Source: Legionella sp.
GTDB taxonomy: Bacteria > Pseudomonadota > Gammaproteobacteria > Legionellales > Legionellaceae
Assembly: GCA_031291115.1 (NCBI GenBank)
Contig: JARLJQ010000006.1
Location: 1-64,000, forward strand
Length of the DNA: 64,000 bases
Direction: 5' to 3'
Shown here in pieces: positions 36,275 to 49,000 of this stretch. Each line of letters starts with the position of its first letter. The stretch's first letter is position 1. The translations under genes were made by a program, and so were the position numbers. The notes beneath the pieces are model-generated. The model was not told the origin of the DNA and did not search any database. It was given only the letters and a program-made list of their open reading frames with translations.

Positions 36275-36421
36275 TTGCATCCTCCATGATTTATTACAAA
36301 AGAATCGTTTTTAATCAAAACGCACTTTAATTGTATTACACCATTTAATAATAGCCAGTTTTTTCTGTCGAATAATATGTTAGTCTATGAGATTAAATAG
36401 ATTTTTTAACAAAGCATATCT

Positions 36422-37225
36422 TTAAGTAGACTTTCGAAAACGCCCAACGGAATTTAAGCGAGTTAATCTATTAAAGAGGTTCGTTGATTTGCTCCCCAGT
36501 TTTTTTTCCAATTCAACAATAGACGATTTGAACTGCTGAAGTGCATTAACGGGTTCTTTGCTGGCAAACACCACATGGTTATTATCTGCTACGGTTTTAT
36601 AAATAAATACATCAGTAAAAATACTGCACATAAATTTAAAAAAAGAGGTGTTTTGATCGGGGATGTCGTGGTAGTTAATTACCAGCCAGCCTTTTTTACT
36701 TAACACTCGATGACATTGACTTACAAAATTTTGCTGCATCTGCAATGGATTCATGCAATACGCGGAGAACATATCTGCAAAAATAATATCTGTGCTCGCT
36801 GCATTGCTATTATTTAATTGATATTCTGCATCGCTAATAGTGATGTTTATCTTCTTATTAATGGGTATTCCAAAAAATTCAGAAGCAACTTCATACACAC
36901 GCTGTCGCAATTCAATGGCTTGCACCTCACATTGCGGCAGTAGATTGTGCAAGCTTCGCAATAGACATCCCCCACCCAATCCTAAAATAACGGCATGGCG
37001 CGGCTTAATAAAGGCAAGAGTTAGCATCATGGCACGTGTATATTCATGTACCAGGCTCGATGGATTTCTCAAATCAATACTGCTTTGATCAAAATTTGAA
37101 TCAAAAGTTAAAACGCGATAGGGGGAGCGCTCTATAACCAGAATATCACCAAATTCATCGTTGGTACGAAAGATGATGGGATCACCGTATAGATCATATT
37201 CTTTTGCGGTACAGTTATTGGTCAA
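36422..37225 (-). CDS. Spermidine-synthase-like methyltransferase-fold protein
   Basis: 267 aa. The fold matches spermidine synthase relatives: SAM-site loop ILGLGGGCLLRSL (G-rich core 82-86), acidic E105 after strand 2 (VQAIELRQRVYEV), and IIFADMFSA in the position of the DxxD/DAF motif. The two aspartates used for polyamine binding in true SpeE are not both evident, so it may be a methyltransferase or aminopropyltransferase of another substrate. It lies 13 bases after rlmH in the run rsfS-rlmH-this gene. Confidence 0.7.
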   Translation of the reverse strand: MTNNCTAKEYDLYGDPIIFRTNDEFGDILVIERSPYRVLTFDSNFDQSSIDLRNPSSLVHEYTRAMMLTLAFIKPRHAVILGLGGGCLLRSLHNLLPQCEVQAIELRQRVYEVASEFFGIPINKKINITISDAEYQLNNSNAASTDIIFADMFSAYCMNPLQMQQNFVSQCHRVLSKKGWLVINYHDIPDQNTSFFKFMCSIFTDVFIYKTVADNNHVVFASKEPVNALQQFKSSIVELEKKLGSKSTNLFNRLTRLNSVGRFRKST

Positions 37226-37238
37226 TTAGTGCACTCAA

Positions 37239-37709
37239 TTATTTATGATAGGGATGATTATTAATGATTGTCCATGCTCTGTATAAAGTCTCTAACAGGA
37301 TAATACGTACTAAAGGATGAGGAAGTGTTAGTTTTGATAAAGACCAGCGTTCATTGCACAGTTTAAGCGTTTCTTGTGATAAGCCTTCCGGACCGCCAAT
37401 TAAAAAACAAAGATGACTTGCTGTTTGTTGCAGCTGAGTTATTTTTTGCGCCAGCTCTTCGCTACCAAATGATTTCCCTTCAATTTCCAGAGCAATAATG
37501 CGCGCGCCATTAGGCAAGGCTTCTTTGATTAACGCAGATTCCTTTTCCATGATACGTGCTAAATCAGATGATTTGCTGCGACGAATTAAGGGGATTTCAA
37601 TGATTTTTAATTGAATACCGTCATTAAAGCGTTTCGCATAATCATTTGATCCTTGCGCTACCCAGTCAGGCATTTTATTGCCTAAAGTAATGACGGTAAT
37701 TTTCAGCAT
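37239..37709 (-). CDS. rlmH: 23S rRNA (pseudouridine-1915-N3) methyltransferase RlmH
   Basis: 156 aa, SPOUT fold. It methylates the helix 69 pseudouridine in the large ribosomal subunit. Family marks: [28 protein letters not shown] for the knot and the C-terminal [22 protein letters not shown] end. It starts two bases after the rsfS stop, the usual rsfS-rlmH pairing. Confidence 0.96.
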   Translation of the reverse strand: MLKITVITLGNKMPDWVAQGSNDYAKRFNDGIQLKIIEIPLIRRSKSSDLARIMEKESALIKEALPNGARIIALEIEGKSFGSEELAQKITQLQQTASHLCFLIGGPEGLSQETLKLCNERWSLSKLTLPHPLVRIILLETLYRAWTIINNHPYHK

Positions 37710-37711
37710 AA

Positions 37712-38047
37712 TTAGGCTTTAGTTCGCTCTTCCCAAAGCTCTTCCAAATTATAGAATTCGCGGCTTTCAGGTTGCATGACATGGAGAATGAAGTCGCCAA
37801 AATCAACCAGCGCCCAGTCACCACTTTCAAGACCAGTACAATTCATGGCAGGCATACCGGCTGCCTTCATGTCTTCCATCACTTTTTGAGCAATAGCTTT
37901 AACATGGCGCGAAGCACGGCCTGAAACAATCACCATATAATCAGTAATGGTTGTTTGTTTATGAACATCGATCACTTTAACGTCTACGGCCTGGATGTCT
38001 TCAAGTGAGATTAAAAGTTTAGCTAACATTGGATTTTCTGCTGACAT
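37712..38047 (-). CDS. rsfS: Ribosomal silencing factor RsfS
   Basis: 111 aa. It binds ribosomal protein L14 and blocks subunit joining in starvation. Typical sequence: [29 protein letters not shown], then [32 protein letters not shown] (positions about 74-105). First gene of the rsfS-rlmH-methyltransferase run. Confidence 0.96.
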   Translation of the reverse strand: MSAENPMLAKLLISLEDIQAVDVKVIDVHKQTTITDYMVIVSGRASRHVKAIAQKVMEDMKAAGMPAMNCTGLESGDWALVDFGDFILHVMQPESREFYNLEELWEERTKA

Positions 38048-38188
38048 AAGTAGTGTATTCTTCTCTAAAAAAAGCTCTAAATTGTACCAGTATTCTATTT
38101 ATATAAAAAGGTATTTTTTATCACTTACTAAGTTTAAGGAATCAGGTCGCTGCCAATTCTCTGGAGCCGCTGCCTGAAGTTATTCAAG

Positions 38189-39640
38189 TTATTCCTCAGT
38201 CAGTTTTACATGAGTGAGTAAAAATTTAATGACTGCATATAAAACAAGGCAACCTAAAGTTGCAATAAAGAGTATGCCTAATTGCTGAGTAAACGCGGTT
38301 GCATAAAGCGCTTTTAGTGTAGCAATATTAGTTTCACCATCTGGAATTGCAGTTAATGATGATAATTTCCCAGATAAAAATCCACCGATTCCTAAGGATA
38401 CAAAAAAGATCCCCATCATGGTGCTGACTTTATTTTTATCTGCAAGAAGTGTAATTGCGGATAATCCTACTGGGGAGAGTAATAATTCTGCTAGAGAAAA
38501 CATTAAATAAGCAGGAATAATCAGTAAGGGCGGAAGCAACGCATTGTTATCGGTAACACGAGTAACAAAAACGATGGAGCCATAAGCTAAGGTAATAATG
38601 AATATAGAGCATAAAAATTTTCTGCTAATGCTTAAACCTCGTTCCATCAAATTAAGCTGCGGATTCTTTTTTGCTAAAAAATAACCAATCAATAACATAC
38701 CAATGCTTTGAATCGTTACATAATAAGGTGCTGGAAATTGTATGCCTAAAAATGTGGGTTCAACAACTCTTGAAATAAAGAGCGTCAATGACATGAATAT
38801 TTGAAAATAAAAAGACCAAAAAACGACGGAGATAATGCACAACAAACCAATAACCAGCGTTTGTCGTGATTGATTGGCATGTTCACCATTTACTGAATGC
38901 AGAATATAACCAGTGGAAAATACCACTACCAGGCCAAAGATAAGGTTAGCCAACTGCGGTGAGTTTAAAATATAAAAAGATAAAGCCCACAACGCTATCA
39001 TTAATCCTAAGGCAAGGGCGATTTTTTTAGCTTGGAACGAAAAAGGGTTGTAATCTCTGATTTTATATTTCCTGACGCCCACCAGGAATACCATAAAAGC
39101 GATAATCATACCAAGAGCTGCACTTATGAATGAAGCGGTCCAGCCATAATGATCTTTAAGGATGCTGGGAAGGATAGTTCCCAAGACAATACCCGTGGTA
39201 ATTCCCATATAAAAAATAGTAAAACCACTTTCTCGTCGAGGTGAATTGAGTAGGTACTCATTGCCTAGAAGTGAGGAAATATTAGGCTTTAACAAACCTG
39301 TTCCTACAGCAATTCCTGCCAAAGATGCAGTCAATGCCGTTGTATTGTCTACCAATGACAACAGACAATAACTAATAAAAAGTACGAATGCGCCTAATAA
39401 AACAGCTCGCTTTTGGCCGATTAATTTATCAGCAATCCAGCCTCCAACCACAGGTGAAAGGTAAGTTAATGCAGTGAATGAGCCAACAAGAGCATAAATT
39501 TGTTTGTCAGGCCATTTAAAGTGTAAGGCTAAATAAAGCGCCAGAAGCGATTGAACAACATAAAAACCATAGCGCTCCCACATTTCAGTTGCAAAAAATA
39601 CGCGTAATGACTTAGGGTGTTTATCCGGATAATGATGCAC
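38189..39640 (-). CDS. POT family proton-coupled di/tripeptide transporter
   Basis: 483 aa, about 14 membrane segments. The POT signature ExxER is present early (E19-M-W-E22-R23 in FFATEMWERYGFY), with LTYLSPVVGGWIADKLIGQK and GTGLLKPNISSLLG. It imports small peptides with protons across the inner membrane. The substrate range cannot be told from sequence. Monocistronic; the 215-bp element at 39737 lies upstream of its start. Confidence 0.92.
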   Translation of the reverse strand: MHHYPDKHPKSLRVFFATEMWERYGFYVVQSLLALYLALHFKWPDKQIYALVGSFTALTYLSPVVGGWIADKLIGQKRAVLLGAFVLFISYCLLSLVDNTTALTASLAGIAVGTGLLKPNISSLLGNEYLLNSPRRESGFTIFYMGITTGIVLGTILPSILKDHYGWTASFISAALGMIIAFMVFLVGVRKYKIRDYNPFSFQAKKIALALGLMIALWALSFYILNSPQLANLIFGLVVVFSTGYILHSVNGEHANQSRQTLVIGLLCIISVVFWSFYFQIFMSLTLFISRVVEPTFLGIQFPAPYYVTIQSIGMLLIGYFLAKKNPQLNLMERGLSISRKFLCSIFIITLAYGSIVFVTRVTDNNALLPPLLIIPAYLMFSLAELLLSPVGLSAITLLADKNKVSTMMGIFFVSLGIGGFLSGKLSSLTAIPDGETNIATLKALYATAFTQQLGILFIATLGCLVLYAVIKFLLTHVKLTEE

Positions 39641-39736
39641 TTTATAGAGACACTTTTAAGTTGAGAATGAGGCTGAGTATAGCATAGCCTTATTAGGCTG
39701 CCTATTCTGCTCCAGGATTCCAAAAACAGGTTGTAA

Positions 39737-39950
39737 TTTAACGTGAGTTTCGGATAAGGAAACCATTAGCCCTAATCTTTCCTTTGCTCCGTTCGTGCTG
39801 AGGAGGAGCAATAGCGACGTCTCGAAGCATTTGCATCAAGACTATAACCTTGTGCGAATGCTTCGAGACGGCGTAAACGCCTCCTCCGCACGAACGGTTC
39901 TGAGGGAAATTGTTGATCTAAATGCTTTCTAATTCGAAATTCACGTTAAT
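39737..39950. repeat. Composite element of about 214 bp with inverted ends
   Basis: The left end (TTAACGTGAGTTTCG from about 39738) is matched by its inverse (CGAAATTCACGTTAA) ending at about 39949, one mismatch. Between them is a palindrome at 39789-39897 with ends CCGTTCGTGC and GCACGAACGG and internal CGTCTCGAAGC/GCTTCGAGACG. Size and central palindrome match the element at 10135, although the outer ends differ. This accounts for most of the 413-base gap between the transporter and the giant gene. No gene is seen here. Confidence 0.75.
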
Positions 39951-40005
39951 CTACTCTAAACGTTGGAAAATTAATATTTTTGTTTTTAATATAAACATAC
40001 TAGGC

Positions 40006-40011
40006 TATAAT
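40006..40011 (+). promoter_or_regulatory. Possible -10 box for the giant gene
   Basis: TATAAT stands 42 bases before ATG 40054 in a very AT-rich stretch. No good -35 lies at 16-18 bases; TTGTTT is about 20 bases upstream. AAGGCGG follows as ribosome site. Confidence 0.3.
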
Positions 40012-40053
40012 TGCATATATTTAAAACATTATATTAAATTATAAGGCGGAAAA

Positions 40054-43000
40054 ATGTTTAACGAACTCTATCCTCATTTAAATGCTAAATATAATATCGA
40101 TAATTTTGAAGTTGTTTTTGAGGCACTTGAGAAGCATTTTAGTGACGTATTTCAGCTTAATGTGCTCGAAGATATAGCTAAATCCGGCCTTTCTGGTGGC
40201 AGCTACGAGCGACTTTTTGATAAGTGTATGCACAAATTAGCTGATTTACATACGGTAGAAGAGGTTGTAGCAAAGCTTTATGAGGTAATGCTGCGTTCTG
40301 AAATTACGCAAGATATAAAAAGCCAATTTATTTTTGTTCCTTCAGTTGGGCATCAATCATCAAAACAATTCGGTTTTCTGGAAAAAACCGCTGTAGATAC
40401 GCTCAAAGTAGGGGAACCATTATCTTTTATTGACATGATGCGTTTAACCAATGGAATTAATGGACTTGCTGTGAAGGCTGGAAAAGCGGTTAGGAACGTG
40501 TCTGTCGTACACTTAAATCATTTAATTGCTTCCGCAAGGATTCGTGATGAAGTCCTGAGCAACTCAGAAGCATTATTGATTAACCTTCATCGTGATGTAA
40601 GAGGAATACCTAAATGGGGTGTCATTAATTTTACTAAACAGCCGTTGCAAGTGTATTGTGAAACACCTTTAACGGAACGCGAAAAATCAGAGCTACAGTC
40701 TGTTTTAAATACGGCGCTTAGCGAGGATCAATTTATCGGGGCAACAGCAAATAGTTTGCCATCGACAGGCTACACCGCAATCGCCTGGTTGGATAATAAC
40801 ATCACCAAGACTTGGGATTTTGATGTCAATGCTGATTTTGTGTATTTATTAAAGACTATGATTATTCTGTACTTTGGCGGAGATCAACCCGGTATGGAAT
40901 TTCGCTTTACTCAGGATGAGCGCACTGAATATTGTACTGAGCATTTTCAAAAAATGATTGCTTCATGTGAGAAAGATGAAAATGATTCATTAGATAACAT
41001 CAAACCCGGATTCGTATTTGGGCGTTATGCTAATTTATTACCTCTAGGCGCTCTTGGCGAGCAATCTTTCCGCCCTGGTGATTTTAGTAAAATAATTCAG
41101 ATTGTTGGCGCTAACCGTTGGTCTTTGGATAATATAACCCCTTATTGTAATAAGGGGGTTAGAACATTGCCCTATGGTTTTATAGGTACATTGACTAATT
41201 ATCCCAATCTTGTAACAGAAACAGAGCAATCGGTTGAATTGGCTGTGCCTGAAAATTTAAATATTGAGCTATTAAAACGATATTATCTGCAGGCTTGTAA
41301 AGCTGCTGGCGCAAATAACGTGTTCTTTGATTTATTGTGGGACAATATTACGAGGCCTGGTTCTTCTGAAACCCGTCAAGAATTTTATGCCACGATGCTA
41401 CTATTAGCTTTTGTGCGCTCTAAAGCAAAAAAACGTGAGTTAATTATTACGTTACCGGCTCACTTGCAACTGATTGAGGAAGAGCAGCAATTTATTATTA
41501 AAAATCTGTCAGAAAATCCCTATGTAACTGAATTAACTATTAATGAAGATAATTATTCCCTATTACGTATAAAAGAGGCATTAATACCTGCCCTAGCACG
41601 TAACCGCTGGCTTGCTGAAAAAGGGTATCTCCCTCCATTAGTAGATGATTATTGGCGTCAAGCAGCCCGATATTGGCTTATTCATTTATACGAGACGCCT
41701 AATATATTAGAGCCGAAAGAAGAGCATGAATTATTTAAACGCTGTGTTCTTGAAATGGGACTTACTGGTTTAAATGAGCTTTTAGGTTTTTTAAATGATG
41801 AGTCTAATCATGAGTTTGTTCAAAATATTTTTGGTTCAAATAAGCCTGCTTTTTATGCTGCTTGTACTCATGAGGTTTATCCCAAGTATCTAGATGTTTT
41901 ATTAACTTATTTGCAAATGCGCTCTTATTTTCCATTTAGTGAGTTAGGCATCTCATATCAACCTGGCAATAATCAAAGATTAGTTTCTTTAGTTGATGAA
42001 ATAAACAAACTGGAACAATTTGAAAAAACAACGTTTACCGATTGTTTAAAAAACCCTAAACACTGTAAAGAATTTTTAGCAGAGTTAATTAAAGCAGCTC
42101 AAGAAAAACAATGGGTTGGATTGATTGTCATTCCCGAATTGGAAGATCCTGAGAGTGCATCAAATCAACTGCGTGAATTACGGGTTATGTATACCTTCCT
42201 AAATGATGTGATTTTGCATAATCGTCATCTGACTGTAGCTGTTATGGAAATTAAGAAAATCCAGGAGCAAACAGATTTTACAATGCCTGGAGCTCAGGCA
42301 GCGGCATCTAGCAGTGGTTCAATGAATGCGGCAAAATCAATAGAACTTAATAATCAGGAAATTACCCATATAAGCGAGAGTAGCCTTAACCATTTAAGAG
42401 AGGACAGTAAATGGCCTTTGAGAAAGGGGGGCGTGGTTCAATTGCAATTGCAACAACAGCAGCAAATTGAACAAGTAAGGCAGATACAACAAGAACAACA
42501 AAAAATGGTCATGAATACTCTTGAAGAGGCGATTACTAGTGAACTGGTTGATTATAACAATATTGAGCGCTTACTCGCTAAATATTTTGAAGAGTTTGAA
42601 GATGAAAATCCTGTAAAGGATGGTGCCGCTACTTTAAAAACAGAATCAGAAACTCTGTTGCAAGGGTTCTTTCACACCTGGATTAACGCTAATCCAGAAA
42701 CGAATGCAACTCATGTAATTAAACAGATGACACCTGAAGCCGCTAAGGCTTTATTACGTCATCACAGCCGTTTACCCTCTGGATTGAATCCTGAAAATCT
42801 GCCGAAAGGGTTTTATACACAACAATCTAAAGATAAACATTTAATCCTATGTTATAGCCCTGAATTATCCTATATCAACCTGCCTAATGCATTAACGCTT
42901 AATTTAAATGTGAATGTTCCTAAAGCGGAGGCGTGGGAAGGGGATTTTCGTCAATTTGATTTAAAGAAATACACTCAATTTTCTGTTCAATTTGACAAAG

Positions 43001-46000
43001 ACGATTGGCATAATATGATTATTTTTGCTCAACTGCAACCGCAGCAAGCAAGCTATGATGCTGCATTTGACGACTTTTTATGGAGCAATGCGTCAATACA
43101 AGGAAAGCTTGAAGAAAATCAAGATAAAATTAAAAAGCATTGGCTGGTGTTTTTACAAGCTTGGCAATACGCTGGTGAAGAGGGGGTCGATCAGTTTATT
43201 GCACGAAGCGATGCTCGTTTAACGCTTACTCTTCCCCATGCAAAAGATCGTGTATTAAGCAAAATAAGCTCCCCTGAGTTAAGGCAGTGGAGTAATCAGA
43301 TTGAAATGGATGAGCGCTATCTGCGTGCTTTGGGGCAAATCTACTATCGTTATGGGGATTTAGGTCTTACCACATTCTTGAGTAAACTGCGCCAGTTAGA
43401 GGCTGTATTGGGCGCTGATTTTTTCAATCATTTTAATCAAACGATTATAGCTGCAAGTGATAATTTTAACTGTTTTATAAATCCGAAATTTTTTGTCGTC
43501 TTAGACGAGATGATGACAAAATTAAAACCTCATGATGCTGCAGGAAATTTATTAGCCTGGAAAGTGGTTATGGAAAAACACATGAAGGCTGTTGGTTGGG
43601 AAAACATAGATACTTTATGGCATGGATTTGAGTATTTTGTCACAGAGCTTACCCAACTGGGGCTTAAGCTTGAAGGCCATGAGTTTGATGCAATTAGTTC
43701 GGAAAATATGTTAGTCGCTATGGACCGCATATTAAAGAGCTTAAATCAAATTCCTGATATGGACATGCAGCAGAATTTTTTACAGTCTCTTGCTGATTTA
43801 GATCTAACTTACGGCGGCGTACATTATGCGCTGCAGCATGAAGGATTTAAATATTTTGACCGTCAACTGGAGTTACATGATTTTGTTTTGGGAGCGCCTA
43901 CTTACTCTCCTGATTTAGCGTCATTGTATTTGTGGCCACAAAATCAAGAAGCTGAACTTAAAATGAAGCGTACACTCGCTTCTCAGTCTCAGTTAAGCCA
44001 ACAAGCTTATCGTATTTTAACTGATAAGCTGAGTAATTCCGATATTGCCTCAAGACACCAATTAATGTGGTTATTACATACTCAATACAATGCAACAGAT
44101 ATAGATTCAATAGTGCAATCACTGGATGGAGTTGCTCCAGATTTTCAAAGGCTAATTGCCCTGCATTTGCATCAGGCGGTTTATGGGTTAGGTAATAAAC
44201 AACTGGCGATAGACTTTAAGGCAGTAAGCGCACTGGAATCATTTGCTGCCTCTGAAAATATTGCTTCCTTATTAGAACAATATCCTCATGGAACCCTGCT
44301 TGAGGCAGCGAGCATTCTGTATCAGAAAAAGCGTTGGAGTAATACTAACGTACAGCAGCTCACTACGCTATTAAGTGCACCATTGCATAAACCAGATGCT
44401 TATCCTGATTATTTGGCTCGGGAAGCTTATAAATTAGCAACTTTATTTAGTATCAGTAATCCTGACAAACTTCTTGAGTTTTATACTAATACGTCTGATT
44501 TACGTCCTGTTGTCCAAAATGAACTAAGACTTTTAATCAATCAGCTGTTATCAATTAATTACGCAACCAGTGATTTGGATGCTTTAGACTCTGCTGGAAA
44601 TTGGGATTTATTGCTTCAATGCATTAATGCAATGAAGGGGGATTTGGCACATGCAGCAACCCATCGTATTGCCTTTATGGAACAATTAGACACCCAAGGA
44701 CTTCAATTTAAATATTCAAAAAGTGGTGATTTGCGGGTGATCTTAAATCAACCTGCAGATAGACCTGCTGACCTTGGTTATATTGTGGATCATGAGGATC
44801 GTCTATGGTCGTTCATGCAAAAGCATTTGTTAGTGTCTGTTCAGGGGGATGCGAAAGATACTCTAAAACCTTTGATGCGCTTTTTTAAGAAACTGCAATT
44901 AAATCGTACTTATCTAAATGAAATTGAGCCTTTATTATCTTCATTGGAAACTGCTAAAGAAGGTCGATATTGGAGTGCTACGTATTTTTATCAATTATTA
45001 CGTGCCTTACAGCCGGAAGACGATCAAATGTCGTTTCCCATCTCCTTGATAAAGGTGATGCTGGAAGAAGAAACTATAGCGCCCAAATTGATTGATAGTG
45101 TGGAAAAAGAGTTCCCAGCTCTTTTGATTGAGCCCTTACAATTGATTTTGAGAAACACAGTCTTTGACCGTGAGCAACAAGCAACGCTTTGCCAAATTGT
45201 TCTGCGAGAATATAACTGGCAAGGTAACGTGTCTTTGTTGCAACAGATCATGTCTACTTTATCAACAGAAGGCTATGCTGAAAGCCGTAGTTATGCTTTG
45301 GCTATATTAGCAAAAAGTACTAATTTTTATGATTTGGAAAAGCGCTTTGAAAATTGCCGTTGGTTATTACAGCATCAGGTCGATCCTAGGGTCGCAGGTC
45401 AGTGGACGCAAACAACCGCATTATGGTTAAAAGCGTTAAGCGAACGCAAGCAAGAAGAAGACTTGTTTGCACAAATCAAATCGCAATTTGAAGACTCACC
45501 GCTACGATTGTCTCTGGTGCTGCATATTGTCGCCTTTAGCACCTTGCGTCAGGGTTTAGGAAATAATGAAAGTTATCTTCATGAACTGAATAAAAAAGCC
45601 TCTAAATTAGTCAATGGTTTGGCTGAAATGGAGGAGCAGGATTTAATTGAGTTGGCTCGTGCTTATCCTCAAGAACCCTCACCAAGTGCTGATGATATTT
45701 TACGTTTAATTAAAAAACAAAAAACAAAAAATATCAGTTGGTCTGAGAGTTTGGATACCTACAATCGTCAACCATTCCCTGAACCGCGCACGGATTATGG
45801 ACTCGTATCAGACACTCGTGATGCTGACTTACAGCGTATGATTGCAGATACTAACGTCAGCTCTGATCAGGCACATCAAGGCTTATCTGCAGAAAAATCA
45901 GCTCAATTAACTTTAATTTTCAGTTATTTAAAGCAATTAGAAAGTGCTAAAGAGTTTCTTGATAACAGTAAAAAACCCGTTTCCAAAATGACTCAAGAGG

Positions 46001-49000
46001 AGTTGGCTAAAGCGTTTCATGCGTATTCAAAAGCAATCCCTCAAGATGATATTACTCGCACAAAAGTGTGGACCATATTATTTGAGGTTTTAGGAAGAAC
46101 GACACGTAAATATCCGCATTTAGCACAACAATTTGCCTTAATTTCTAATGATATTGCGGTTACTTCATCAACACGAGTTTTACAGTTGCTCATGGGCGAG
46201 GGTAAAAGCCATTATGTGGCCATGCGCGCAATACGCCATGCAGGCCAAGGCTTAATTGTTGATGTGTGTACTGCAAAACGCTCGCTTGCAGAGCGTGATC
46301 TTCAGGAATATAAAAATGTATATGATTATTTAGGAATAACAACTGCCTATATTCATCCTAAATCATCACATGCATCCTATATGGATAATCAGGTTCACTA
46401 CAGTACTCTGGGTGATTTGTCTCTCTTTTTAGATGAGCAAAGCTACACAAACCAGCCTATTGTCATTGATCCACAGCATAGAGTGGCCTTATTTGATGAG
46501 TTTGACTTTATTCGTTTTGAGGAAGGCCGCAAAACCGAATACAACTATGCAAGACCAACAGGTAAAACACCAAAGCAAATGACCTGGTTTTACCAGGCGG
46601 TTAATGAGTTTTATACAAGTCATCGCAATGAATTAGTTGCTAGCGGCGACATTAATCTGGATATGCTGCGTGCTTTTGCCAAGTCATTGATAGGCAATGC
46701 AGGTGAGAATGAAGAAAAACAACACTTAATTCACTCCATATTGCGTGATCCCATGTACATGGTGCAATGGTTGCAGTCAGCTCATGAGGCCCATACCCTG
46801 GAATGGGGTGTTGGTTTTACCGTACGTGAATTAAATATCAAAGTAGGTGATGAAGCCTACCCAATGCGTGAAGTAATTCCTTTATCTTCAGACAACCAAA
46901 AGATGGAAGGTTCAACTTTTAGCGCCGGTGTTCATCAATTATTAGCCGTACGCTTGAATACTGAAGCACGTTTTGAAGGAAAACCTCAGAATTTCCATAT
47001 TCATCCAGAAAGTAACATTATTAGTTCGCAAATAGCCGCACAACGAATGAATGAGTTATGGGCAAAATGGGAAGGGTTTTCCGGTACTATCTCTGCTGCG
47101 CAAATGGCGTTCCTTAATAAGGAGTACGGTACTCAAGTCTTGCATGTGCCAACCAACCAAAATGATTTACGTTTCTGGCACAAACCTGCTTTTTATCGTA
47201 ATGATGAGGCGCGTATCACGGCTTTAGTGCAACAAATTAGAACGTGTATTGAAAACAAGCAATCTATTTTGTTTTCTTGTAAAAATGATAAAAAAGTAGA
47301 GCAGTTAAACGCTATCCTGAAAGGCAAGTTTACTAAAGAAGAATTGGATAAGCATTTTATTTTTTATACCAATGAAGAGTCGCGTGGTGCGTTTGAAGTG
47401 CTGGCAGACAAATTTGCAAAAGAAAGCTGGCATGGTGGTAAAAAGCAACATGCAGTTGGTCTTGTCGCGTCAGGATTTGGACGTGGAGACAACGTGGGTG
47501 TTGAAGCGGTCTTTCTCTTTGACGTAAATGACACGAATGACCTTTTGCAAAAAGGGGGAAGAACGGCAAGAAACGGTGCTGAAGGTGAAGTATTCCAATT
47601 CTATTTGGTTGATGAATTAAGGCATGAAGAAGAACGACTATGGGAAGTACTCGCTATTATTGTTCCTGCAGTAATCGATGACTTAAAAGAAAAACTAAAC
47701 GAGGTGGTTGGTGAAACTGAGGATGAGCGCCTCTTTGAGCGAATTATGCTCCTACGAGAATACGTATTCACCTTACAAAATGCAGCAAATCAAGGTTATC
47801 ACAATGCACTTGCCCAATACTCTTCTTGGGGTATGAATGCACTAGGAGTGATTGATGATCCTGCTGTACGCCAAGAGCTGACTACAAAATTTAGTTTCCA
47901 ACTTAAAAAACTGGATAAATTATGGATTGATATTTCCAGCCAGGAGCAATTAAGTGTCGATGAGAAAATTGAGAAAATTGAACAGCAAATCGGTACAATG
48001 TCCATAGAATTTACTGCACGTTGTAATGAAGAAGAACTGCAGATTACTCCATTTGAATTGGCTCGTCGTAAGCCCAATTCAGTTAACTTGGTTATTCCAG
48101 AGCCACCTCGAAAACCGACGGATCAAGATCGGGTAATTGCTTCTATTTGCAGTGTGATGAGTCATTTACCTGATCTATTGTTGACTGATCACAAAGTGTC
48201 CACTATTCCCCATGACTTAGAGCTTTTGGCTCTAAGAGAAGATAAATTACAGCAATTTGCAAAACGAATTACTTCTTGTACTTCTGCTGTTGAATTCATG
48301 CATAAGCTGAAGCTTTCTGTGATGCAAATTGAGAATCCTTCTGAAGCTTGGGTAGCACTTGAGGGAGCCGCATCCATAAAAATTGATACGGAAGCGTTGT
48401 TTGTCGGAGTTTCTGATTCGGTAAAAGTTCGTTGTGCACTTGCTTTTGATGGATTGCTGCCTGACTTACAGAGCCAAATTATTGCTGCTTTAGGTGTTAA
48501 CAATTTAGTATCTGCGGATGCTCGTATTAATGAAGCACTGCCGATTATTGAATATTTAGGTACCTTCTCTCTGGAGCAACAGAACAATTGGGGCTCGGAA
48601 TTTATTAGTAAAATCGGACAGTTACACCAAAGTACCACTCCAAAGTTATTGTCTTTGCGTTTGAACACGAGTCATCCGATGAGTTATTCGCACTTTACCG
48701 CACTTGGAGCTATTCTGGTTAAAACGTTATCTAAAACAAAAGCGCTAGATGACCAGGAGCTGTTTGATTTATACAGCCAATTGGATAGAGCGGTTGCCGT
48801 TGCGCCTGAGCAACGTATTCGGATGTTAGCTAAATGGGAAGCGTGGATGGCGTCCTTGCCTAAAGAAGAAGTTAAACCTTTTCTAATGACTTTTTGCTAT
48901 AACATGGAGCATTTTAAAGAAGGTGAAAACTGGGATACGTTTAGTACTTTAGTGAAAAAAACTCAGGATTGGTGGAATAAAGGCGGTGAGCACGCTTACG

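Noticed and set aside
48189-48668. Minus-strand frame of 159 codons inside the giant gene
   Set aside because: Antisense to a gene that is continuous through the region; codon pattern follows the plus strand.
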